Assembly (NCBI GenBank): GCA_001600455.1
Contig: BCKC01000001.1
Location: forward strand, 2,134,441-2,198,440
DNA from: Endocalyx cinctus
Lineage: Eukaryota > Ascomycota > Sordariomycetes > Amphisphaeriales > Apiosporaceae
DNA: 64,000 nucleotides
Direction of reading: 5' to 3'
A program made the translations under genes and the position numbers. The notes under the pieces are model-generated. The model was not told the DNA's origin. It searched no databases and saw only the letters and a program-made list of their open reading frames with translations. Below, in pieces: positions 21,072 to 32,844 of this stretch; the first letter of the stretch is position 1, and the number at the start of each line of letters is the position of its first letter.

Positions 21072-24000
21072 TCACGGAGATGTCATAATTATTGATTTTA
21101 TTATTATTATAAACTATTTCAAGTGTTTTATTGCAAATAAAAGAGAAAATAGGCTAGGAAGAGCGAAGTTGCAATTTTCATGAATCAAAGGTAATGAATA
21201 CTCATCCCAACCTTGAGGCCTTAAGTAGTCAGATACAGAATCCGACTGGGGATTTCTTACCATAATTTATCACTTACATGGTTCTTAAAAAAAAGTTTGA
21301 AGAATTTGATTCAACATAAATATTAGGTGTTCCCCGATTGTGTTATCCTATTTATTGAGTCGAAGGATGAGCTAGTGTAGTATCACGGCAGTGAAGAGTT
21401 ATTCGCTACTTGCTAACATCTACAGGACTCCCATAATATAAGCAAGGCTCTCCGCCGCAGTTAGAGTTTCATTGCAGAATTTCCAACAGGGCTGTGTATA
21501 CTAGTTAGTTATATAAAATTCTTATGGTTGCAATTGGTGTAAGGGATGGGCTTGCCGGGGTGAGGGTAAGCCCACCCCCAGAGGAGAGGCCCCGAGGGTA
21601 CGAGTACAGTACCAATAATTAATCATAGTAGGATCTTTAAACTCGGGCTGACCAACACCTTTGTGACGTGACTTAATCTTGGAATAATGTGTAGCATTCA
21701 ATCCACGTCTTTAACCTCTGTACCTATTAACCTTACGTCAGGACTTTAGTCCTTCCTTTGTATTATTGAATATCAAAGTAAATACGGGCAAAAATATTAT
21801 CGAGAGAGATGGCTTATAAAAAGAGGGAATTTGTTTTATGAGTGGGCGTTCTACCAACATGGATATTATCTTGCCAATTGTTTCCATTCAATCACTTATA
21901 TTATTATGGAAAATAAACATACTTTGCAACGACTTATATCTAGATATTACTCCTGCTAAGCTCACGTGTCCACTGTTACCTGTTAAGCTGAAACATATAC
22001 AAACCCGATTGTTACAACCTATTTTGCTAGAACGGTGATACAAGAAATATCCTACATAGATCGAGAGTATATATATATATATATATTGGAATGCAGACAG
22101 TTCAATTTGCATTAAACCAAGATAGGAACCGATTATAAGGGCCTATCCCGGATGAGCCCAGTTCAGCTGGAGTAAGTAGTAACCGGAAAAAGGCCAACTG
22201 CATACTGCCTCCCCTGTTATATTCCCACCCTTCTCTAACTGACAAGTTAAATTTTCAGTAAGGATGGCGTAATTCCTGGTAACTGCGGTGCATGTCGAGA
22301 AATATGTAACTTGGCAACGCTTTTGGAACTGGGGAAAATAAGCACTATGCTCATTCTGGAAGGTAATTCTGACTTTGTGACAACGACGTATTCCTGTATG
22401 TATACTACTATCAAATGTTGGTAAGTGTTTTTTTTTTTTTTTTTAATTAAGTGGTTAATACTGCCTTACACGTAGGCTATTGAGTCTGTGGTATATTACT
22501 CGGTATACAAATCAAAGTCATTAATCAAAGCTTTTGATATTGCGGCTCTTACACTAGTGTGTACTGCCTACCAAATCAGGTATTTCTTTAACTGCGAATT
22601 TAACACCGCTAAGATTACTAAACCCGTTTATATGTAAGACAATTCAAAAACAGATCCGTGCGTTTTGTCAACTGGCTCAACTGGCTCGTGCGCTACAGAT
22701 AAATCCTACTATATAAGCAGACAGCAGGTTTACTATGGTAGCTTTTCTTGATGGTGCTGAGTTCGTAGTTAGGGGATATTAAATGATGATGCATCCATGG
22801 ATAATGAGATGGGTAGATGGAGCCAGCTGGTAGTCGGTGGCCCTTGCTACTCAACTTGGTATTTACTATGCATACTTCCAAAAAAACCAAACCTTCGGGT
22901 ACTCTGTACTTCGTACTTAGTGTTGCAATATCCAACAAACCGAGGTTCTGGTGCAAGGGTAGCAAGTGACTGGAAGTATTGGGAGCCCTGCAGGCCCTGG
23001 AGCCTGATAAGGTTGTCTGCTTACAGTACAAGTAGTTAAGCAGTGTATAAAATACTTACTACCTTATTCTGCTCTCGTATTCTACAGTTTAGAATTTCCT
23101 TTTTTCCGACTTTAGGATCTTTGATGAATACACTGGTTCTTTCGAGCATTGGCTTGATTTATCTAGTATAGTAGTAAATTAAGAATATCACCGCTTTTTG
23201 CATAATATATTCATAATTATGCATAAATATAGTTACTCAGGATATTCGGATAATAAGTGACAGAGCTGAGCCCAAGTAAAAGCAGCAAATGCACTATTCC
23301 TGATGTGTTTAATAAAAAGGGCAATGTAAATCCCAGAACTAAGACTATGGTTTGTTTATGTTATTACTGCACGTAACATGCACCTTTTCTTTTCTTTATT
23401 TTTCTTTGTGAATTTCTCGAGCCCTTCTCTTTTTGAACTCGTGAAACGCCTTTAACGCCGTCCGGGCCAGATATAGGATTAGTAAGTAAAGTATCGCAAT
23501 ACTATCCATCCATAGTAAATTTATCGGTATCTAAAGATGGTTAGTTGATCTTTCTGGATCTTGACTAGAGAGATCTTGGAAGGACCGTAGCGTGGGTAGA
23601 AGATGAACGCTGCGTGGGTATATACACGTGTACATAGTATATGATATGTATATATATACTGAGGAGGTTGGTATAGTTTAAGCAACAGGGAGTTTATATG
23701 AGAAATGGATACAATATAAGAAGAAACTGGTGGAAATCATTGGTAATGAGACACATAATGGTGTTCCGTGCGTCTGAAGTTCGTAGAATAAAACATTTAG
23801 GACAAAGTAATCCGACAAGCCGACAGGCTAGGAGTTTGGTCCGACAAGTAAAATGAAGAATTATTGGTTAAGGCGAGGATGTATTACCCGCAAATACTGA
23901 GATAAAGGTCCACCTCCAAATTCGTAATTGGTTCATATCCCATGGACGTGGGAAAAACGTTACATCGTGAAATATTCTACATTACTATGTATTCTCCTAG

Positions 24001-24529
24001 GTATTCTCCTAGGTATACACGTATAGGAATGTTTTAGTTTTAACCTCTAATAATATCTATCATATACATACCTCCGTACCTATCCTAAAATATTCAATTC
24101 CCATACTGGCACGGGCTGATACCTGGTCTGAACTCGACCGGTATTACATGCACATAGCATAGCTGTCATAGCATAGCTGTCATAGCATAGCTGTCTCTTC
24201 CATTTTTATCTCATCGTGAGTTCTCGCTATGAATACTTACTTAGGTTAGGTACCCAGGCAATAGTGACTCTGCCTTCTATCTATACTACTAACTAAATTA
24301 GTAGTTGGAGTCTTCTATACCAAGTACCCGTACCCTCAAGTTCGTCATATCTTTCTCTTCTATACCTCCGTTCTATCATTCTATCTATCTTCTAGATCAA
24401 ATTCCCCTTTATCTTAAAGTCTATTATCACTCCCTCTCGGTATTATGTCCCCCTTCTATTTATAATCCTGATTTAATTAGCCCGATGAATTATGTCTTTA
24501 TTTCCGGATCCTTCTCATAAGCTGCTGAT
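21072..24529. other. Gene-poor block, right part, and promoter of Zn2Cys6 gene
   Basis: No intact gene recognised. Contents: a GC-rich hairpin-capable patch at 21548-21598 in otherwise AT-rich DNA, an alternating TA run at about 22069-22086, a poly-T tract near 22430-22444, a duplicated 12-bp unit near 23992-24013, and a 14-bp triple repeat at 24153-24194. The last 200 bp are CT-rich, as in a fungal promoter. A 47-codon ATG frame near 21120-21262 (minus) is protein-like but unsupported. Confidence 0.5.
24153..24194. repeat. 14-bp unit x3, upstream of Zn2Cys6 gene
   Basis: Three perfect tandem copies of catagcatagctgt, about 340 bp before the start codon of the regulator at 24530. Confidence 0.9.
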
Positions 24530-26935
24530 ATGGCGTCAAATCGGAATTTGGATGTGTCGTCACCTTCATATTTACCAAACTCACGCCCAATTACGAATAT
24601 GAATATAAATCCAAATACGCAACATTCCCAAAATCCAAATCAGGCTCAAAATCAAAATAGGAATAGTAAATTAGTTCCAATACTTCCGGCATCCACATCA
24701 TCTTCACATAGGTCTAACACAACAGGCAACGCGCCAAAACCAAAAAGGCAAGCCACTACTGCCGCCTGTCAGCCATGCCGAAAGAGAAAGAGTAGATGTA
24801 CCGCTGAAAGACCTATCTGTTCCGTCTGTGCTCGCCATGGCTCCGATTGTCAGTACAACACCGCTCCGGTGGAGACTCACTCCCAGGCGCTCAAGAGGAA
24901 ATATGACGAGTTGCACGAGCAGGTGACTCCGTACCAGGATTTGTTTGACCTCCTCAAGACAAAGTCTGACGACGAGGCTTTAGATATCTTAAAACGTATA
25001 AGAACTGGCGCCGACGTGAAGTCTATTTTACGCTATGCCAAAGATGGGGATCTTCTTATTCAGCTTTCAATCGCTCCCGAGACCCGTCGTCGTTACGAGT
25101 TTCCTCTGATTGATCAGATGCCAAGTTCTATCCTGGTATCGGATAATACATACTTACGGTCTTCTATCTACGAGGCCACGTTCCAGGACTACCTTAACCC
25201 CTCCCATCCTCAGCAGTCGGTCTGGCAAAGTAGGCCTCCTGATGAACGATATCTTAAGCCGTACCACGCTGCTGAGGTTGTCGATCCCATCCTGCCTAAC
25301 CTTTCCGTCTCGAAGTGGACTTCGGTTATATCAGATAATGCCGTACTTCGAAAACTTCTTAGCTCTTATCTCCTTTATCACCCACATTACGCCACCGGCA
25401 TACATCCGAGTAACTTCCTTGAAGACATGGCCGCCGGTCAAACTCAGTTTTGCTCCCCTTTACTAGTGAACGCGGTGCTGGCCGCCGCATGTGTATGTCT
25501 AGGAAGCAGAACGAGAAAAACCCCCAAGTGCCATATCATGACTAATATATTCTTATTGTAGCATATGCATCGCGACATTAAAGACCGTGCGAAGTTCTGG
25601 ATTCCTCACACTCTTGGTTACCAATTTCTGGTCGAGGCGAAGAGGTTATGGGAATTAGAAATGGCAAGAGACGTTGTCAGCCTAACTACCATTCAAGCCG
25701 CTCTTCTCTTATGTATCGTGGAAACCGGGAATGCCATGGACAAGATAGGTGCTTCGCATCTTCATAAGGCCATCTCGATGGCGAACACTCTTGGCATATT
25801 TAACATAACACCTGAAAAGGCGACGGACAAGTTAAGTAAAGTAAAAGTCTTCGCTGCGTGGGGGCTTTACACTTGGCAATCGTAAGTTACTCTTCTGCGA
25901 ATCAGTTCGTTTTTCTATATATATATATATATATATATATGAATTGGTTGCCTTTGCTTACGGGATGAACAATAGTTGGCAATGCTTCTATTTTTCCCTA
26001 CCTCCATTGATCCGAGAAGCGCCGAAATGCCCGCCGCCTAATCCTATTTACGATCCCGAGTGGTATGGCGAGATTTGGATACGTTATCCCACAAGTCGCT
26101 CCATCTTACCCACTCATTTTGCGTATAACGTCAAGGCCAATTTTGACCTCCGACATCTCATGAACCAGGCCGCTATTGAGCTTTTCGACGAAAAGAGACC
26201 TCAACCCACCGTACCGGAGATCCTCAACATCAAGGCTAGATTAGATGACTGGTTTAACGGCCTCCCTGGTCCATTAGACGCTAGGATGATAATGTTTCCC
26301 GACCACATGAAAATTCAGTGAGTTGACTTATGCGATTTCTACCGTACTCTGTTCTTATAGTCTCCTCATCTAAATCCAAGCTGTCTTTGCCGATGCGCCA
26401 TACTAACTAATTTCAATGCAGTATGCAATACTGGGGCTCCGTCATTGTTCTCATGCGACAGGCCATGAAAGTAGCCACTCCCGCGGAGGTACCAACGCTG
26501 CTGGAAATGGCCTCGGCGGCGGAAATTCGCATAGAAACGCTTGTGCGGATATACTACCTTCGCCACAGCTTCGAAATGTACGATCCCGTAATCATGCACT
26601 GGCTGATATTCTTAGGCAGCATAACGCTAGAGAGACTCCACGGCAAGAAAGGGCCAGCGCCATCGAAGGAACAAGCCGCCGCTCTCAGGTCAACGCTGAT
26701 ATTATGCGCCAAGGGCCTTTACGATCAGGGACAGAACATACAGGTCGGCTCTATACTGTTCGGCTTCCTGCGAACCCGTATGAAACCTTCCGATCTCGAG
26801 GCGCTCAGACATTATATTTCTTTACACGCCTTCGACGATACCCAGCCCGTTATGCCGGATTACGTGCAATCGAACTACTTAGATCTCGTCGCTTCCGTGA
26901 CGGTAGACCTGGAGACATTGAAGCTGATCGGTTGA
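24530..26935 (+). CDS. Zn2Cys6 fungal transcription factor
   Basis: Exons 24530-25492, 25562-25881, 25976-26317 and 26422-26935 give 712 aa; donors GTATGT, GTAAGT and GTGAGT with AG acceptors all keep frame. The N-terminus is Asn/Gln/Ser-rich. The binuclear cluster is CX2CX6CX6CX2CX6C (Cys80, 83, 90, 97, 100, 107) with the basic stretch RKRKSR, followed by a linker and a coiled-coil-like helix (ALKRKYDELHEQV). The remainder matches the general layout of the fungal-specific transcription-factor middle region (VNAVLAAAC..., ELEMARDVVSLTTIQAALLL, then ...KVFAAWGLYTWQS). Nuclear DNA-binding regulator; the target is unknown. The next gene is a sugar transporter in convergent orientation, a possible target by proximity only. 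Intron 2 contains a TA microsatellite. Confidence 0.93.
25916..25940. repeat. TA microsatellite inside intron 2 of Zn2Cys6 gene
   Basis: Run of alternating T and A just after the donor at 25882; likely length-polymorphic. Confidence 0.85.
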
Positions 26936-27976
26936 GAATTGAAGAAGAAAAGAGGGGAGCGGCGGGCCGAACAAACGGAATACACTAACCGAAAGGGAAT
27001 GATATGAACGACATGAGTAATTGAAAGACGTACGTACGCATTTATGAAATAACCTCTCACCTCTGAACCTCACACCAACACGGGGGAAAATATAACGTAA
27101 TCGTTCTACTTTTAAGATATGGGAATTGATCGACGAACGGGTCAAACGTACGCGACCGTTGAAGCATAGTACAGTCGCTAGGACCATTAAATTTAATTTG
27201 ACCCATTTGTCAAATCAGACTTTTTCAAACAGTGTTGGCCCCCTTCGGCAGTTGACAGTTAATCTTACTGCGCTCCATAATACTAAGTTTTTGAGGAAAA
27301 GGAGATTGAGTGGGTTGTAAACAAAGAAAATACCCCACGAAACTCCACGATATGTCAAAATCCCACCAACCTTGAAATGACAGCGCCCGGTACCGCTAGT
27401 GTAATTATATAACTTGTCAGGCGGCATAGAATTATTCACTAACAATGCCATTACGAGTCAACTTGACATTTTGTGTGAAAATATCATAGCTTGAAGATAA
27501 ACGACGAGCATTTGATTTGACATTTCTAGTTCAAAATGTTTCTCGTCTCCTCTTGTCACTCTCATCACATATCCCATGTATTTCAAAAGTTCCCAAAGAC
27601 TTATATAGCAGTAGTTTTTTTTTAAATTTACCAAAGTGTTCTTTCCAATGAAAGTCTGCTTTGGTAGGGTATCTAGAAGAAAAAAAAAAGAAACTAAAAA
27701 CAGAAAACGTAAAAAGTAAAGAAGGAAAAGAACTACCGTTCCTTTCTAACTTTGTACGAAGAGTAGTTATGTTCGAGATAGCCATGCCGTACACCTTCGC
27801 GCAATGGGATATCTCCTATTTCTCCCCATCCTCTCAAACCACCTAGGTCCATGACCATATACACAACCCACACATCTTCCCGAAACTCATGGTCCATAAC
27901 TTCTCTTTCTCTCATATATAATAATATATCTTTTTTATTTTATTATTTTTTAATTATTTCTTTCATTTTTCTTTTT
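26936..27976. other. Spacer between convergent genes
   Basis: About 1 kb between the convergent Zn2Cys6 and transporter genes, with poly-A/poly-T runs near 27680 and 27930-27980. No gene seen. Confidence 0.55.
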
Positions 27977-29990
27977 TTAAGAAGTGCTACCGCCCAAGAC
28001 GCCGCCGGAGGCGCCGGCCCTCTTCTCGGGGTCCTCGATGCCGCTGCTGCTATCGTTGGGCTCGTCGCGGCGCTCGGTGTGCTGGAGGTGAGCCTTGCGC
28101 TCGTCCGTATCCTCGTAGGCGATGAGGAGCTCGCCGTTGCGGCCGTAGCGGCGGGGCAGGTTGCGGGCGACGCCGACGACGCTGAAGTAGCCCGACAGGC
28201 CCGAGACGCCGTGGAAGATGGAGTCCATCTCCTCGAGCGAGCGGTAGGCCGTCTCCGGGTAGAAGAAGTACACCGACGGCACCATGAAGGCGTTGATGGC
28301 GGCGAAGATGATGTACGTCTGGTAGCCGATCGAGTTGAAGGCGACGGGGGTGATCATGACGACCAAGAAGTTGAAGATCCAGTTACCTGTTTTCTCTCGT
28401 ATTAGCTTATTTGATTACTTGATTTTTGGGGGGGATCATTGGGAGGGGTGTAGATGTAACTCACCAGAAGTAGACAACGCGTTGGCCGGGGCGCGGATAC
28501 GGAGGGGTACGATCTCGGCCGGGTACAGCCAGGTCATGCCGAGCCAGCCGATGGCGAAGAACGTGTTGAAGACGAAGAGGAAGGCGATAGCGGCGATGTT
28601 GGCGGGTCCGCTACCGACCGAGGTGGAAGCGGCGAGGGCGGCCATGGTACCGGCCTGACCGACGGCACCGATAAGCATAAGCTTGCGGCGACCGACGCGC
28701 TCGACCAGGAAGACGGCCGGCCACGAGGCGAGGAAGTATTCGGTTCCGTTGATGGCGGCGAGGAGACGCGCCATGAAGTCGGACATACCCAGGCCGCGGT
28801 AGATGACAGGTGCGTAGTACGTGATGAGGTTGATACCGGACAGCTGCTGGAACATTTGGTTGACGTAGGCGAGAAGGGTACGGTGGAAGTTCCTAAAAAA
28901 GAAAACCGGGACACGTTAGCTTAGATGTTTCTCTCATCGAGACCGGATAAAAAATAAGGGGAATTTTAATTACGTACCTGTCCTTGTCCATGGTGAACAA
29001 GTCGCCAAAAGTTCCCTTCGACATCTCGATGACGGTGTCCTTGATAGCGAGGAACTCGTTCTGGACCTCCTTATCTTCGACGGGCTTGTCGGCGAGGGCG
29101 GAAAGGACTTCCCTGGCCTCGTCCTCGCGACCCTTGAGGATCAGCCATCGGGGGGACTCGGGCAGGTTCCAGATGAGGGCGAGGATGAAGAGGCAGAAGA
29201 CGATCTGGAAGGCCAAGGGGAAACGCCAGGAGAAGCTGCTGTCGATGAAGCTGGTGCCGAGGTCGATCCAGTAGCTGATCATGATACCTCCGGTGATGAG
29301 GGCACCTTCGATCATGACGAGCTTACCGCGCTTGTGGGCGCGCGAGGTTTCCGACTGCCAGGTGGGGACCGTGCTGGTGTTTCCGCCGTTGCCGATACCG
29401 GTGATGATACGACCGATGATCAAGTACGGCAGCGTCGAGGCGCTAGCCTGCAGAGCCGCGCCTACAACCATCAACGTCGTTCCGAGGATGATCATCTTCT
29501 TTCGTCCGAGAGGGTTCGAGATGAAGATACTGATGACGGCACCTAGGAAACATCCCAGGTTGTACGCCGCGACCGCGATACCTTGCGTCTCGGATCGCTT
29601 AGCCTTCAAGACCGAGTTGCCCGTGATGGCCGTATCATCCGGGTTTATCTCCGGCCAGGCATCCAGGAATTGTGTCATGGTCAAGATACCACCCATGACT
29701 CCCTGATCTATATTTTTGATTCATTGCGAATTTTGTTAGCATGTCTATGTTTATTTAGGTTTCACATTGCTTCTCCTTTGCAACGCTTTTCGTCTATTCC
29801 TTAAAAGGTATAAGGGAAAAAGGAGAAGACAAAAAAAGGAAGAAAAAAAAAAAGCAAAGCAAAGAAAAGTGGAACGACTAGAAGAAGAAAAGGTTGGCTT
29901 ACCGTAACCGAACAGGAGGAAATCAGTACCGGCAACAATACTGATAGCATAGTTCAGCATGTTGCCTCGAAGGCCGAAGAACTTCCCCAT
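27977..29990 (-). CDS. MFS sugar transporter
   Basis: Exons 29990-29903, 29707-28978, 28892-28465 and 28386-27977 give 551 aa; all three introns have GT-AG ends and restore the family motifs across junctions. Markers of the sugar-porter family are present: GYDQGVMGGILT after TM1, NPLGRKKMIILG, LPESPRWLILKGR at the end of the first half, QQLSGINLITYYAP in TM7, VERVGRRKLMLIG, and PETAYRSLEEMD after TM12. Twelve membrane segments are expected and visible as hydrophobic blocks. It should move a hexose or related sugar across the plasma membrane, probably with protons; the substrate cannot be told. The tail is hydrophilic and Ser/Gly-rich. Confidence 0.95.
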
Positions 29991-32844
29991 GATGTAGAGA
30001 ATATATTAATTCTTCTTCTTTTTTTTTTTTTTTGTTTCTTCTTAACTCTTCCTTTGTATATTTATGTTATGTTTATTTGCACCACCGACGAGGAGATGAC
30101 AAGTAAGCGGAGAACAAAACAGCAAAAAAAAAAGGTCGAAACTAATACTCTACTATACTACCAGAGGCGTATATAGTCTCGGGTACGTCTATCTGATCAC
30201 ACTTGATAAGATAAACACCGAGATGGTTCAGAGTAAAAAGAAAGATTAAAGTTTATTAAAAAATAAATAAAAAGTTTTGGAGATGGATGGGGGAATGTCA
30301 CTCTCTATTTGTATCCCTCTGACCTTAGACACAATTTTCCCCCAGCGGGGATAAGGTTGATGTAAAGCGGAGAGAGTACCGGTTTGTGGTTTCTCTCTTT
30401 TCTCACCTAAGCTCGAATACTTATTAGTGGATATACGGAGGACCCATGGATAGAGGTCCAGATTCACATATATTACTACCAACATTCAAAAACTCGTAAG
30501 ATGATAGATCCCGTGGTATGAAAAAGATTCGGATTACAATGACTGTGGGGAATGTACCTGAAAAGTAGCCATGGGTATAAATTCTATCAGATGTAGCTCC
30601 GTGGGATGGAAGATTGGAATGGATATTTGTAGTACGTTATACCTTGTTTTTCCAACCTGTTTCATCGCGATCGGTTACTGGACAGTCCAAGACATACATA
30701 CAATGTACATTTACGCAACTTTCTTGTTATATGTATGCATCTCTGATTATACGTATACTTTATGTGGGTAATGTCTCTTACAACCCCATCTCGGGTTCCA
30801 CAAAGTGCCTTTCTCTCATACAAACGTACATGGTATATTGAATGTCGAGAACTGCTCAAAGGTCCATCCATCCATTCTCCTGGATTTTTAATACGCTATA
30901 ACTATACTAACAATTAGCGCTGGGGCATACCTGGAGTTAGTTGATTTTAGTACTGTGGAGAGTGGTGCGACTTAAGTTTGGATAATAAGAGAAGACCGAC
31001 TTACCTCGTGATAGTATTATTTTTTCTCTCTCTTTTTTCATTCTTCTATCTCGAACCAGGCAAGCCGGGAGAAACTACCGGTTCGGGAATTTCTTTCGGG
31101 TTTCAAACCATCTCGTTTAAGCTTTTTTTTTTTTTTTTTTTCTATAACTATACTAACAATTAGCGCTGGGGCATACCTGGAGTTAGTTGATTTTAGTACT
31201 GTGGAGAGTGGTGCGACTTAAGTTTGGATAATAAGAGAAGACCGACTTACCTCGTGATAGTATTATTTTTTCTCTCTCTTTTTTCATTCTTCTATCTCGA
31301 ACCAGGCAAGCCGGGAGAAACTACCGGTTCGGGAATTTCTTTCGGGTTTCAAACCATCTCGTTTAAGCTTTTTTTTTTTTTTTTTCTTCTCGTGCTTCTT
31401 GGTCTTTTTCCCTAGTGTGCCTAATTCTTCCTTCTCTATTTGTAAATACATACATATATATACCGTATAAATACGCGTATAAGATTCCTTTAATGAATCA
31501 TTCCAAGGTTTAAGAGGAATCGTGCATTGCAGATCGAGCTGGGTTATTCCAGCCTCATACGAAATTCGATGCGGGAGGCCATGTGGTAGGTGGTAACAGA
31601 TGTATCCCAAGAAATTAACGAGAGTGGAAACCTTTACCCAGTACTCTATATCCGTATGGATACATGATCCAATAACCAATGGATATGAATCTATTCCCTC
31701 AAAGAAATGGAGAAAAAGGATAAATCGGCTCCGGGTTTTCACGAGAATATTTTACATGTAATGATAAAAGTTTAAAAAGACGAGGCTTTCATGCATCAAT
31801 CTTCGCCAAGTTGCCTGTATCTTTAATTTTTACGGTGGATGCATCGCTAAAAGGTCCCCTTAGTATACAATTATACAATTATACTACTTACCAGCCTACT
31901 AACAAGGTTCTGCTTGAAGAGGGAGGGAGGAGGAATTGCCATTTTGAGTAACCCGCGACCAAAGCCAAGCCTATTACGGTCGCGGATCCCACGCCCCAGA
32001 AAATCTCCAGATGGAGAAAATTGACGTCAGTGCGGGTTACCCTGCCATTCATAATAATTTTTTTTTTCATGTCATTTTTTGTTCATTTCACTTATACGGC
32101 CTGCTTAGCAACTCTTATTGGTCTGAAGGGTCGTTCTCAGAAAGTATACGTATCTTACCAATTAGTGCGCGGGCCCCTTGCCGCGATGTCTCGAGAGTTC
32201 CCTCTCTCTCTGTATCTCCCTCTCGGCTGTCTGTCGGTTATGACGTCGCTTCTTGTGGGACTCCCTCTTCCCCGCCGCGTCAACCTTTTGGTTCACGTTT
32301 TTACCCACAACTGGCGGACTCATGTCGGCCGTACCCATAAACTAGACCCTGAACACTATAGATTCTACACCTTAAGTGCTCTTTATATGTACAACAACGT
32401 CCTGGTCTCTGTGTAAGTCTCCTCTGCCAAGTGTGTCGTGAACCGATAAGGAGCCTCATCGGTGAAATATGGCGCAAGGCATCTCGATGGTTGGATCGAA
32501 AACCCTGCATGATGCGACATAGCACTCGGCGGCATCCACATGCGATATGGAATATTTAATATTTTTGATAGATATCCACACAAAGTTATTTTTCTGTGCA
32601 ACATATTGTCACTTCATGAAACATCAACAGCGACGTAGATAGCACTTGTGTCATACGATTACTAGGAGTGATTACGAAATAATGAGAATACAAGTTGGTG
32701 ACTCATCTTCTATTTTCCGCTTTTTCTTTTGCTCGCTGTGTCGAAAGCTCAGAATCATCTCTTCATGGTCTCATGTTCTACGTCTCTTCAAATACGATAT
32801 CTAGCTACAGACCACGCTCGCTTCTAATAAAATGTGGGTAGGTT
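29991..32844. other. 2.8-kb spacer with tandem duplication; transporter promoter
   Basis: Upstream of the minus-strand transporter and downstream of the minus-strand auxilin-like gene. It contains a 246-bp tandem duplication (30896-31385). Other open frames (30246-30485, 31888-32070, 32011-32416) have no recognisable features. Confidence 0.55.
30896..31385. repeat. 246-bp tandem duplication, two near-identical copies
   Basis: Copy 1 is 30896-31141 and copy 2 is 31142-31385. By eye they are identical except for the terminal T run (19 versus 17). On the minus strand each copy has a donor GTAAGT (at 31004 / 31250), a branch ACTAAC and an acceptor CCAG (30931 / 31177) about 74 nt apart, so each looks like it contains a small intron. 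It sits about 0.9-1.4 kb upstream of the transporter start and could belong to a long 5' leader. Confidence 0.9.

Noticed and set aside
18229..24529. RIP-mutated transposon
   Set aside because: No terminal repeats, transposase fragments or extreme TA-rich composition were recognised by eye.
27851..28405. 184-aa plus-strand frame over the transporter 3' end
   Set aside because: Ala/Val/Glu/Asp-rich shadow of the transporter's last exon on the other strand.
30978..31415. Two repeated short frames starting MDNKRRPTYL
   Set aside because: They are the same non-coding tract duplicated at 246 bp; they end in poly-T-coded Phe and lack support.
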